Assembly: GCF_903772925.1 (NCBI RefSeq) | Contig: NZ_LR812090.1 | Coordinates: 3,184,599-3,248,598, forward strand | Length of the DNA stretch: 64,000 nt | DNA from: Alteromonas macleodii | GTDB lineage: Bacteria > Pseudomonadota > Gammaproteobacteria > Enterobacterales > Alteromonadaceae | Direction: 5' to 3' | In this document: in pieces, positions 47,706 through 55,559 of the stretch | Numbering within the stretch: position 1 is the stretch's first letter | Layout: every line of letters starts with the position of its first letter | The notes under the pieces: model-generated | Database searches by the model: none | What the model was told of the DNA's origin: nothing | Seen by the model: the letters and a program-made list of their open reading frames with translations, nothing else | Program-made: the position numbers and the translations under genes

Positions 47706-50618
47706 ATGCCAATAGACAACGAAAATAGCATGACAAACCTAGAGCAAGCCGAAAAATTATGGCAGCAGTTGCTAGATTCACCTGCCTTGACGGAAACCGA
47801 TCGAGTCATAGCAGAAAAACACCGTGAAGCACTTTTAAACGCTTTTGCTCGCTCCGCTTTCCTAGCTAACACACTAATACAAAAGCCTGAGTTTACTTCC
47901 AGAGTCGTCGAGCCTTTGTCTAATTTTACCGATTTTGACTCAACTATTAGTCATTTCAGCACTGAATTAAAGATAAAACTTGAAGCACTCAAGAGCGAAG
48001 ACGAATTACTAAAAGTGCTTCGTGAATATCGCAATCAAGAAATGGCACGTATCACCTTCTTAGATGTGCTCAACAAACAGAATATTGAAGACTCACTTGC
48101 ACAAGTTTCTGCATTAGCGGATGCGCTGATAACTAGCGCCTACCATTGGATTTACCAAAACTTAGCTCAACGCTATGGCACTCCGAAGAGCAACAACCAA
48201 GATATGCACATGTACATTCTTGGTATGGGCAAACTTGGTGGGCGAGAACTCAACTTTTCGTCAGACATTGACTTGATATTCGCTTACCCAGAAAAAGGAG
48301 AAACTAGCGGAGGCAAAAAAGCGCTAGAACATCAGCAGTTTTTTACCAAGCTAGCCCAAAAGCTTATTCAAGCGCTGAACAAAGTTACTAATGATGGGCA
48401 AGTCTACCGTGTGGATATGCGCTTACGTCCGTTTGGGGATTCCGGTCCCCTTGTAATGCATTTCGCTGCGCTTGAGGACTACTATCAGGACCAAGGCAGG
48501 CACTGGGAACGCTTTGCCATGGTTAAAGCACGGGTTATTAATGATGATAATTCAGATAATGCTTCGTGGCTAAAAGGCATTCTTCACCCGTTTACGTATA
48601 GGCGTTATTTAGACTTCACCACGCTAGATGCGCTGCGCAATATGAAAAAGCTTATCGCTACAGAAATTCGCAGGCGACGTTTGAGCAACAATATTAAACT
48701 GGGTGCTGGCGGGATTCGAGAAGTTGAGTTTTTTGCCCAAAGTTTTCAGCTTATCCATGGCGGTCGTGAACCCGCGCTACAAAGTAAGTCTTTACTTCAC
48801 ACGTTAGATGTTTTGAGCGAATTAGACATTGTAGAAAGCGAAGTAACAAAGCAGCTTAAACAAGACTATTTGTTCTTAAGAAAAGTAGAACATACATTAC
48901 AACAAAGCCAAGACCGTCAAACTCAAACATTGCCCGACGAACCGTGGCAACAAGATGCGCTGATTGATGTTATGGGTTTTGCTGATTATAGCGACTTTTT
49001 GACTCATTTAGACGAAGTGATGAGTCGCATACACGGTCATTTCAACGAATTAGTTGAAGAATGCCATGACACACATTCAGATGAAGACCAGCTTTTCATT
49101 GCTTGCCAAGACGCCTGGCGCCTTTCACTGCAAGAAGATGAGTTTACTGAAACGTTTAGTGACAATCTTTCCGGTAAAGAAAGTAGTCAAATCTACACCA
49201 TTCTCGTCGCCTTTAAAGACAAGCAACGAAACTACCGCATAGGTCAAAGAGGAGAAGATACCCTTAATAAACTTCTTCCAGAAATTTTATACGTATTAAT
49301 TAAGCAGCACCCCAATCACACAGCGCAGGTGTTGAGCCGATTATTAGGCGTCATTGAAGCAATTACAGGTCGCACAACATATCTTGATCTTTTGCTTGAA
49401 AACCCGGATGTGCTTAAGCAGTTGGTAAGGCTTTGCGAAAGAAGCGACTGGATAGCCCAGGAAATTAGACGATTCCCACTATTATTAGATGAACTGCTCA
49501 CCCCACTCTATTTAGGGCAGCAGAATACTGACATCAAAACCAGCAAGCAGGAATATCAGACCGAGCTACGCGAGACCATGCTCCGTATAGAGCAAGACGA
49601 CGTGGAAATGTTGATGGATGGACTTAGACAGTTCAAACTTTGCCAACAGCTTCGTATTGCTGCCAGCGACATCAGTGAATCCCTACCCATTAATAACGTT
49701 AGCGATAAACTCACCGTTCTAGCAGAGGTTATCTTAGAGCACGTCGTTAATGCAGCATGGATGCAAATGCGACAGCGCTTCGGCGTTCCTTTGCACCTTG
49801 AGGGTAATGATAAAGGCTTTGCCGTTATTGGCTACGGTAAATTAGGCGGTTATGAGCTGGGGTATGGGTCGGATTTAGATTTAGTTTTTATACACAATGC
49901 GCCCCGTTCAAGTAGTACAGACGGTAAAAAATCGATTGAGGCACAACAGTTTTATATTAAGTTGGCCCAACGCATTATGCACCTCCTCAATACTAAAACA
50001 CTGTTTGGTCAGCTGTACGAAACTGACTTGCGTTTGCGCCCTTCTGGTAACGCAGGGCTATTGTGCTGTCACATAAACGGTTTCGAAAAATATCAAGTTG
50101 AGGAAGCTTGGACATGGGAACACCAGGCGCTGGTGAGAGCAAGAGCTATCTGCGGCGACACATCACTATTGAACGACTTTTCACAGGTAAGGCATTCAAT
50201 TCTCAGTCAATCTAGAGACCTTCAAACACTGTCACAAGATGTCTGCAAAATGCGGATAAAAATGCGTGAACACTTACTGGTTAAAAATAATGAAAAAGTA
50301 GATTTGAAACAGTGTGAAGGCGGTATTACTGACATTGAATTTATTGCGCAATACCTTGTATTAGCACACGCTTGTACTGTGAAAGCAATGACTGAGTACC
50401 CAGATAACCTTAGAATTTTCGATGTGGCAGCCAGCGCGAACATTATTGATACGCCAACAGCACAAAAACTTCAAAAGGCGTACCTGCGGCTTCGTGAGCA
50501 ATATCACCACCTCACTCTGGCAGACACCAAGTACGCTGACCAAAGTGAAGAGTTAGATATTATACGCGAGCAAGTGAGGCAACACTGGGATACATTATTT
50601 GGCAGGCTCAGTGACTGA
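47706..50618 (+). CDS. glnE: Bifunctional glutamine synthetase adenylyltransferase/adenylyl-removing enzyme
   Basis: It controls glutamine synthetase by adding or removing AMP, in response to PII and glutamine. At 970 residues it is close to the usual length (about 945). There are two nucleotidyltransferase domains: GMGKLGGRELNFSSDIDLIF near residue 173 (adenylyl-removing half) and GYGKLGGYELGYGSDLDLVFI near 708 (adenylyltransferase half), each with the GS-D-D/I-DL metal site. GlnD-like helical segments follow each. Its stop codon lies inside a strong hairpin. Confidence 0.97.
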   Translation: MPIDNENSMTNLEQAEKLWQQLLDSPALTETDRVIAEKHREALLNAFARSAFLANTLIQKPEFTSRVVEPLSNFTDFDSTISHFSTELKIKLEALKSEDELLKVLREYRNQEMARITFLDVLNKQNIEDSLAQVSALADALITSAYHWIYQNLAQRYGTPKSNNQDMHMYILGMGKLGGRELNFSSDIDLIFAYPEKGETSGGKKALEHQQFFTKLAQKLIQALNKVTNDGQVYRVDMRLRPFGDSGPLVMHFAALEDYYQDQGRHWERFAMVKARVINDDNSDNASWLKGILHPFTYRRYLDFTTLDALRNMKKLIATEIRRRRLSNNIKLGAGGIREVEFFAQSFQLIHGGREPALQSKSLLHTLDVLSELDIVESEVTKQLKQDYLFLRKVEHTLQQSQDRQTQTLPDEPWQQDALIDVMGFADYSDFLTHLDEVMSRIHGHFNELVEECHDTHSDEDQLFIACQDAWRLSLQEDEFTETFSDNLSGKESSQIYTILVAFKDKQRNYRIGQRGEDTLNKLLPEILYVLIKQHPNHTAQVLSRLLGVIEAITGRTTYLDLLLENPDVLKQLVRLCERSDWIAQEIRRFPLLLDELLTPLYLGQQNTDIKTSKQEYQTELRETMLRIEQDDVEMLMDGLRQFKLCQQLRIAASDISESLPINNVSDKLTVLAEVILEHVVNAAWMQMRQRFGVPLHLEGNDKGFAVIGYGKLGGYELGYGSDLDLVFIHNAPRSSSTDGKKSIEAQQFYIKLAQRIMHLLNTKTLFGQLYETDLRLRPSGNAGLLCCHINGFEKYQVEEAWTWEHQALVRARAICGDTSLLNDFSQVRHSILSQSRDLQTLSQDVCKMRIKMREHLLVKNNEKVDLKQCEGGITDIEFIAQYLVLAHACTVKAMTEYPDNLRIFDVAASANIIDTPTAQKLQKAYLRLREQYHHLTLADTKYADQSEELDIIREQVRQHWDTLFGRLSD

Positions 50619-50624
50619 GCCTGC
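50602..50624. terminator. Hairpin over the glnE stop codon
   Basis: A 10-bp perfect stem (GCAGGCTCAG at 50602-50611 with CTGAGCCTGC at 50615-50624) on a 3-nt loop includes the glnE TGA at 50616-50618 and ends 8 bp before the convergent gene. There is no T run in either direction, so it may act as a block to read-through or an mRNA end-protector. Confidence 0.5.
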
Positions 50625-50631
50625 AAACGAG

Positions 50632-51249
50632 CTACCCGCGAACCCGGCGACATTGATTTTTTAGAAAATCGGTCTCTTGAGCTGTAACAACTAAAGAGCG
50701 CTGCTCTGCACATAGATAAGCTTGAACTTCGCCTTCGAAACTACTGTCGATGGCGCTTGCTATTTTAGCTAAAGAACCGGCAACTGTGTTGTCTAATTGA
50801 AATTGATGCTTAATAACAAAGTCTTGTTCCAAATTCCAAATTAACTGCATCCCTTCCGCTTGAGCATATTGTGAAATAGCCTCGCGAAGCGTGTTGCCTT
50901 CTTTGAAGGTTCGGTATTTGTGTTCGCCAGTCCAGTTCTTGTCAACCGGACGCGTTTGACTGGACATATTTGCTAACTTGCTGTCTAGGTTAGGATCTAC
51001 TCCGGCAATATCAAGCACGAAATCACCCTGTTCATCCTCTAATGGGTCAGTTGAAGACATACGAAAGTCACGGTAAAACTCGCTAAGGCCCTTTGAAACA
51101 GATTTCTCTTCTTTTTGTGATGCAGGTGTAGGTGACTGTTCGTGTGTCTGTAGCATATAAATCAGTACGCCTGCGGCAATAACAAGCACTACCGCAATAC
51201 CTATCTGCTTTGCCCAAAATGAAGAGCTTGAATAACTCGTCTGTCCCAT
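50632..51249 (-). CDS. TcpQ-domain membrane-anchored protein
   Basis: A 205-residue protein with one N-terminal membrane segment (about 13-31), a low-complexity linker and a C-terminal domain (about 105-190) of the toxin-coregulated-pilus Q type: GNTLREAISQYAQAEGMQLIW, HQFQLDNTVAGSLAKIASAI. In TcpQ and related PilL/secretin-associated proteins this domain sits in the periplasm beside an outer-membrane secretin. No pilus gene is adjacent, so its partner is unknown. The C-terminus has two cysteines (in YLCAEQ and KNQCRR) that could form a disulfide. Convergent with glnE. Confidence 0.7.
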   Translation of the reverse strand: MGQTSYSSSSFWAKQIGIAVVLVIAAGVLIYMLQTHEQSPTPASQKEEKSVSKGLSEFYRDFRMSSTDPLEDEQGDFVLDIAGVDPNLDSKLANMSSQTRPVDKNWTGEHKYRTFKEGNTLREAISQYAQAEGMQLIWNLEQDFVIKHQFQLDNTVAGSLAKIASAIDSSFEGEVQAYLCAEQRSLVVTAQETDFLKNQCRRVRG

Positions 51250-51548
51250 AACCTACCAATCTGTAAATACACTTAAACAAGTTCGAAGCGTTTTTAACGC
51301 AGCTCGAACCAACCCGATTTGTTTATATTAGACGAATCGGCTCTAATACGCCTTTATCCTATTTATCTATTTTTGTAAGAGCAAACAGGTTGCGGTCAAT
51401 CACGATATAAGCAATGGTTATGCACTTTAGTCACCTATTGCCAGGTTACAAAACTCAACACTCTGCCAAATGTTGTCAAATCTCACGCTATAATTATGCT
51501 CAACCACTGTGCGTACTTTTTTCGTTAAATTGGCTTTCAGTTTAGCGC

Positions 51549-52517
51549 TTACAATGACTTATAGAGAGATTCTGGATTATTCTCAGGGCGTGTTTTGAAA
51601 CGCTTGTGCATCCATAAATAGCTCTCTGGTTGCTCCTTCACTGCGCTATCAACGTGTTGATTTAAAAGAGTTAAAGCCTCTGCATCTTCCATTGCACCAA
51701 GTTCAGAAAGTGGTGGGTATATTTTTATCTTATAGCCGCGTTTGGTGTATTGAGACGTTATGATCATAGGTTCAGAGTTTGTGCGCCTTATAAACATAAG
51801 CGTCGCCGTTGTTGTAGCCGTTTCTTTTACGCCACCAAATGGCACAAAAATGCTCTGCCTAGGGCCGTAATCTTGGTCGGGCAGATACAGGCATAACTCT
51901 TTATCATCAAGTGCTGCAATAAGCGCCTTAGCATTTCGTTTATCAATCATGTATTTATTAGAGCGGTTGCGCCCGTGATACTGAAGATAATCGACTAACG
52001 GGTTGTTGTGCTTTCTGTAAAAGGCAATACTAGGGTGGTAAAAACCTATGCCACGACACGCAAACTCTAAGTTCATATTATGTAGCGCCATACCAAAAAC
52101 GCCTTTGCCTTCAGCAAGGGCAGCTTCCACATGTTCAGTGCCCTCTATTTCAATAGCGCGTTTGACCCGCCAGTCAGGCCACCACCACCCCATGGCGGTT
52201 TCGAACAGTGCCATACCTGTTCTACGTATGTTTTCTTTATAAAGTGCTTCAATTTCACTTTCAGACAATGACGGGTTCCAAAGTTGTAAATTTCGTTTTG
52301 CAACTTTCGCTCGTTTAGGCACAACAAGAGCAATCAGCTTTCCTGTGCCGCCCCCAATAGTGCGGATAACAGGTAATGGTAGCCAAGTAATAGCATATAG
52401 AATAAAAACGCCCAACCAAACGGGCCAGAACTTAGGGCCAAGAAATGCCAATTTAAACTTAGGAGCTTTAATTGCCGCCGCCAATGTATATTTCCTATTA
52501 AGTGAAGTGGGCGGCAT
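51549..52517 (-). CDS. lpxL: Lipid A biosynthesis lauroyl acyltransferase
   Basis: A 322-residue member of the LpxL/LpxM (HtrB/MsbB) family, adding a secondary acyl chain to Kdo2-lipid IVA at the inner membrane. An N-terminal hydrophobic segment (about 30-50) precedes the catalytic HX4E motif (H-N-M-N-L-E in ALHNMNLEFACRG), the RKHNNPLVDYLQYHGRNR segment and the LPDQDYGPRQSIFVPFGG block that defines the family. LpxL rather than LpxM is preferred by overall appearance; the acyl donor is not decidable here. Confidence 0.9.
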   Translation of the reverse strand: MPPTSLNRKYTLAAAIKAPKFKLAFLGPKFWPVWLGVFILYAITWLPLPVIRTIGGGTGKLIALVVPKRAKVAKRNLQLWNPSLSESEIEALYKENIRRTGMALFETAMGWWWPDWRVKRAIEIEGTEHVEAALAEGKGVFGMALHNMNLEFACRGIGFYHPSIAFYRKHNNPLVDYLQYHGRNRSNKYMIDKRNAKALIAALDDKELCLYLPDQDYGPRQSIFVPFGGVKETATTTATLMFIRRTNSEPMIITSQYTKRGYKIKIYPPLSELGAMEDAEALTLLNQHVDSAVKEQPESYLWMHKRFKTRPENNPESLYKSL

Positions 52518-52709
52518 TGTAGCAGAAGGTTTTTAGCGGGGCTAATTGGGCCAGTTAACCAACAGGATGATTGGGATAAAAGGGAACAAAAAAGACGTAA
52601 GGCAGGCAGTGACAGGATTAAATTATTCGCTAAATATCACCACCTAGCCTATGCGTTTACACAATTGTCTGTTTTAGCTTGCTGTAGCAAAAATGAAAGG
52701 AGCCGTTAC

Positions 52710-52967
52710 TCAGAACTCTTTATCAATTTCCTTTAGTTTCTTCTCAAAAGATTCGTACTGATCTTTTGAATCATAATCAAAGTGATACTGATTATGAAAA
52801 CCAAACTGGAGCTTCACATTCACGTCTTCAATGTACAGCGTATACCCGTCATGGTCAGTAAAAGCAGTTATCCCTTTAAGCTTATACTGTTCGTTTTCTT
52901 TTGCACCATGTTGGCGAATCTTATCGAAAACTTGAAGTAAGAACTTGCTGTCTAATTCGTTTTTCAT
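52710..52967 (-). CDS. Small DUF3081-like protein
   Basis: An 85-residue cytoplasmic protein beginning MKNELDSKFLLQVFDKIRQHG and rich in charged and aromatic residues (FGFHNQYHFDYD). It resembles the short DUF3081 family of marine gammaproteobacteria, whose function is unknown. No membrane segment, signal peptide or known catalytic motif. It stands alone, with about 190 bp on its downstream side before lpxL. Confidence 0.65.
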   Translation of the reverse strand: MKNELDSKFLLQVFDKIRQHGAKENEQYKLKGITAFTDHDGYTLYIEDVNVKLQFGFHNQYHFDYDSKDQYESFEKKLKEIDKEF

Positions 52968-53038
52968 TGTAAATCCATAGTTGTGAATTTACTTACTTTT
53001 ACATCAACAAGCGGCTTTTGGATTTAAAATACTAAAGA

Positions 53039-53569
53039 TCAATTGAAGTTATATCTGAAACCGACGTTAACCATATTTGTAGAAAAGCTGTCTTCACCCG
53101 TCATATGAACATATTCTAAGCGAATCATAGAGCTAAGGCCGACATAATAGTCAAACCCTAAACCAGCGATTCCAGCTGCAATGCTTTCCGAAGCTCGGCA
53201 TTGCGTAACAACCCCAGCGTCAGAACACTCTGAAGAAAGATCCACATCTACTTTAGCAATACCTAGTTTGTAGAATAACTCCCCTGTGCCACCACTCGCC
53301 TTACCTAAGAGAGCAAGATAGAGGGCATCGCCCTTATTGTCATTCTCATTTTTTTCATAGTCAAAAAGACTGATATAACCAGCTTCCGCGTACCATTGCC
53401 TATGTATTTGTTTACCGAAGGCAAGGCTATAAGCAAATTCGCTGTCGCTTGTGGTTGACGCTTCGAAGTCGTTATAAGCTACCGTAGCTAATCCATAAGT
53501 TTTAGGTGCAGCATTCGCTTGAGAAACTCCAAGCGCCATCGCACCAAGCATCCATAAAAACCGATTCAT
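53039..53569 (-). CDS. Small outer-membrane beta-barrel protein
   Basis: A 176-residue protein with a signal peptide (ending QANA at about residue 21) and eight or so amphipathic strands, as in OmpA/OmpX-like porin-family barrels (YGLATVAYNDFEA, YAEAGYISLFDY, IRLEYVHMTG, VGFRYNFN). Two central cysteines (SSECSD, TQCRAS) could form a loop disulfide. It lies 13 bp after the larger outer-membrane gene and is probably the last gene of the RND operon. Confidence 0.78.
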   Translation of the reverse strand: MNRFLWMLGAMALGVSQANAAPKTYGLATVAYNDFEASTTSDSEFAYSLAFGKQIHRQWYAEAGYISLFDYEKNENDNKGDALYLALLGKASGGTGELFYKLGIAKVDVDLSSECSDAGVVTQCRASESIAAGIAGLGFDYYVGLSSMIRLEYVHMTGEDSFSTNMVNVGFRYNFN

Positions 53570-53582
53570 CTATTTTTTTCCC

Positions 53583-54767
53583 TCAAAAATAGTACTCTAG
53601 TGAAAATTCTATATGGTCATCTCTTCTTAAGAAAAAGAAGGGGTCATCTTGGTCATCAGATGAGAAAAAATACCCATCTAACGACCATCGCCAGTTCGCT
53701 GACAATCTACTACTTGCTTCGATATAGGCAGAGTACGTTGACGTAGCATCTAAGTCTTTTACAAACCCCACAAGTATTTCACTACCGGCAATATCGTTAG
53801 CCATAATACGCAAACCAAGCATTACATCATTCTGAGCTATAGCAAAGAAGTTATCGTCCCGCTCATCATATTGATACTCAGCTAAATAACCAAGACCATA
53901 CCTGCTGCCAAATACACCTTCCTGAGTATACTCGAACCCAGCAACCAGTGCCGCAAAGTCTTCAGACTGCCCCTGTCTATAAATACTTTCCATTTTGAGC
54001 AGCCATGCTCCGCTAACCTTAAGTAAATCTAAACCTACTTGTTCTATCTGAGCGTAATATGGATTTATAGACAGTATTCCTGAATCGGAAACTTGTGTAA
54101 TTAGTTCAGGTTCCCTTGTGGTACCGGAAAAATACGAAAGCCCTACTTCCCAGTCATCGATCGAAGATTGCCACCTAAGCGCGTAATCAAGGTTACTCTC
54201 TTCACTTGCTGATTCGTAAATAGCATCTGAAATCGCCAATGGCGGGCGAAGCCTTCCCTCAGTACTTTGAAACGTTCGCTCGCGGAAATAGGGCAATACG
54301 AAAACTGAAAAATTCCCATATTCTGTAAAATATGAAACGTTCACCATAGGTTGGCCTAACTTGGCTTCACCATCTACAGACTCTACCGAATCGGTTTGGT
54401 TGATAATGTCCACGAGGTGCACAGATTCAGTTTGCCCCCAAAACACCTTACCTATGCCAATCTTAGTTTCCCAAGTATCTCTGTAATGCGCCCACTGCAA
54501 TTCTCTAATATCGCCATGGGTGCGTTCACTATCGTGCTCATCCACACGATAAAAAGGATTGAAAATTAGCGTATCTTGGCCATCGTTGAACTCAGCATAG
54601 ATTTCGGGAGAAAGATACGCTGAAGCATACGTACGCTCTTGCTGCGGATACAACGAATCCTGCAAATAATAACGCAAATCAAGGCCTGCAGAGCCGGTGA
54701 ATTCTGCAGAATTGGCGAAAGAGGTAAAGTTAATAATTAGTGACAGTGCAACCGCTTTTCTAATCAT
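53583..54767 (-). CDS. Outer-membrane porin-like protein of the RND/LolA-like operon
   Basis: A 394-residue exported protein (signal peptide ending NSA at about 20) composed of predicted beta-strands and ending in EFSLEYYF with terminal Phe, the usual BAM-recognised end of outer-membrane barrels. The GKVFWGQTESVHLVDIINQTD block recalls DUF1302-type proteins that accompany MMPL/RND permeases and LolA-like proteins. It overlaps the LolA-like gene by 4 bp. It may be the outer-membrane end of a three-part lipid or hydrophobic-compound transport path (inference). Confidence 0.75.
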   Translation of the reverse strand: MIRKAVALSLIINFTSFANSAEFTGSAGLDLRYYLQDSLYPQQERTYASAYLSPEIYAEFNDGQDTLIFNPFYRVDEHDSERTHGDIRELQWAHYRDTWETKIGIGKVFWGQTESVHLVDIINQTDSVESVDGEAKLGQPMVNVSYFTEYGNFSVFVLPYFRERTFQSTEGRLRPPLAISDAIYESASEESNLDYALRWQSSIDDWEVGLSYFSGTTREPELITQVSDSGILSINPYYAQIEQVGLDLLKVSGAWLLKMESIYRQGQSEDFAALVAGFEYTQEGVFGSRYGLGYLAEYQYDERDDNFFAIAQNDVMLGLRIMANDIAGSEILVGFVKDLDATSTYSAYIEASSRLSANWRWSLDGYFFSSDDQDDPFFFLRRDDHIEFSLEYYF

Positions 54768-55558
54768 CGAGCTCTCTTTAATCTGTTTTTGTCGAAGTCA
54801 CTTTCTTGTAAATCTGTGTCGAACGTTAATTCTTCGGTAATCAAAGACGTCGACTTCTTAGTTTGTACATTTCGCATCAAGCTTTTCATAGGACGCCAAA
54901 ATTTGTTTTTGTATTGTTTGTAATCAGACAAATAAAGCGTTTTTAACAACGACTCTTTACGGTCAAAAAACTCAACTTTCTGAACACGATAATGTGATTT
55001 ATCTATCCAAACTTTTTGATAAGAGTATCCCGAGAAATCATATTCTGGAACCTGCTTTAAAACGAAACAGGCCTCCCCGTTTATTTCTTCTTCTCCTAAG
55101 AATGTGTACGAAAACTTTTCCACTTCGTACGATGTCATATCTTCAAATGCAAACTCACTACCTACGAAAGGGCCGCTTTTGCTTTGCGATGATATACGCT
55201 TTACACGCTTCAACGCTGGCAAGAATATCCATTGTTCATCAGCTTCAAGCGCATGCGAGAAACTTAAAAATGCAGTGCCCTTTACATCTCTAGGAGACTC
55301 AAAAACGGTAAGTGCTTTATCTCCGTCATCTTTTACTTCCAGAGACTTAACTTCAAGTTTTCTCGTCGCTTCTTTTCCCTGCGAGTTTTTTAAAAGCATC
55401 AGAACCTTTGCCTCGTTAGCGCCCCAACCAGTATCCCTAGCCTTGCGCTCTTTAGCTATAGCGATGGCCTTTTCATCACCCTTTATCTCTGAAGCTAAAC
55501 CGTAGCTAGCGGTACAACCTAATGTTGCAATCAACACTATTCGCGAGAGAAAATTCAT
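54764..55558 (-). CDS. Outer membrane lipoprotein-sorting (LolA-like) periplasmic protein
   Basis: A 264-residue periplasmic protein with a signal peptide (ending GLAS). The body (FLSFSHALEADEQWIFLPALKRVKRISSQSKSGPFVGSEFAFEDM, then YRVQKVEFFDRKESLLKTLYLSDYKQYKNKFWRPM) matches the LolA/LolB-fold proteins coded next to HAE3-type RND permeases, a fold that binds acyl chains in a hydrophobic cavity. I start at the ATG with GAAGGAG upstream, one base after the permease stop. Probably a lipid carrier working with the permease. Confidence 0.85.
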   Translation of the reverse strand: MNFLSRIVLIATLGCTASYGLASEIKGDEKAIAIAKERKARDTGWGANEAKVLMLLKNSQGKEATRKLEVKSLEVKDDGDKALTVFESPRDVKGTAFLSFSHALEADEQWIFLPALKRVKRISSQSKSGPFVGSEFAFEDMTSYEVEKFSYTFLGEEEINGEACFVLKQVPEYDFSGYSYQKVWIDKSHYRVQKVEFFDRKESLLKTLYLSDYKQYKNKFWRPMKSLMRNVQTKKSTSLITEELTFDTDLQESDFDKNRLKRAR

Positions 55559-55559
55559 A

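Noticed and set aside
55104..55505. 133-codon open frame antisense to the LolA-like gene
   Set aside because: Inside a clear exported-protein gene; composition and lack of motifs point to a shadow frame.
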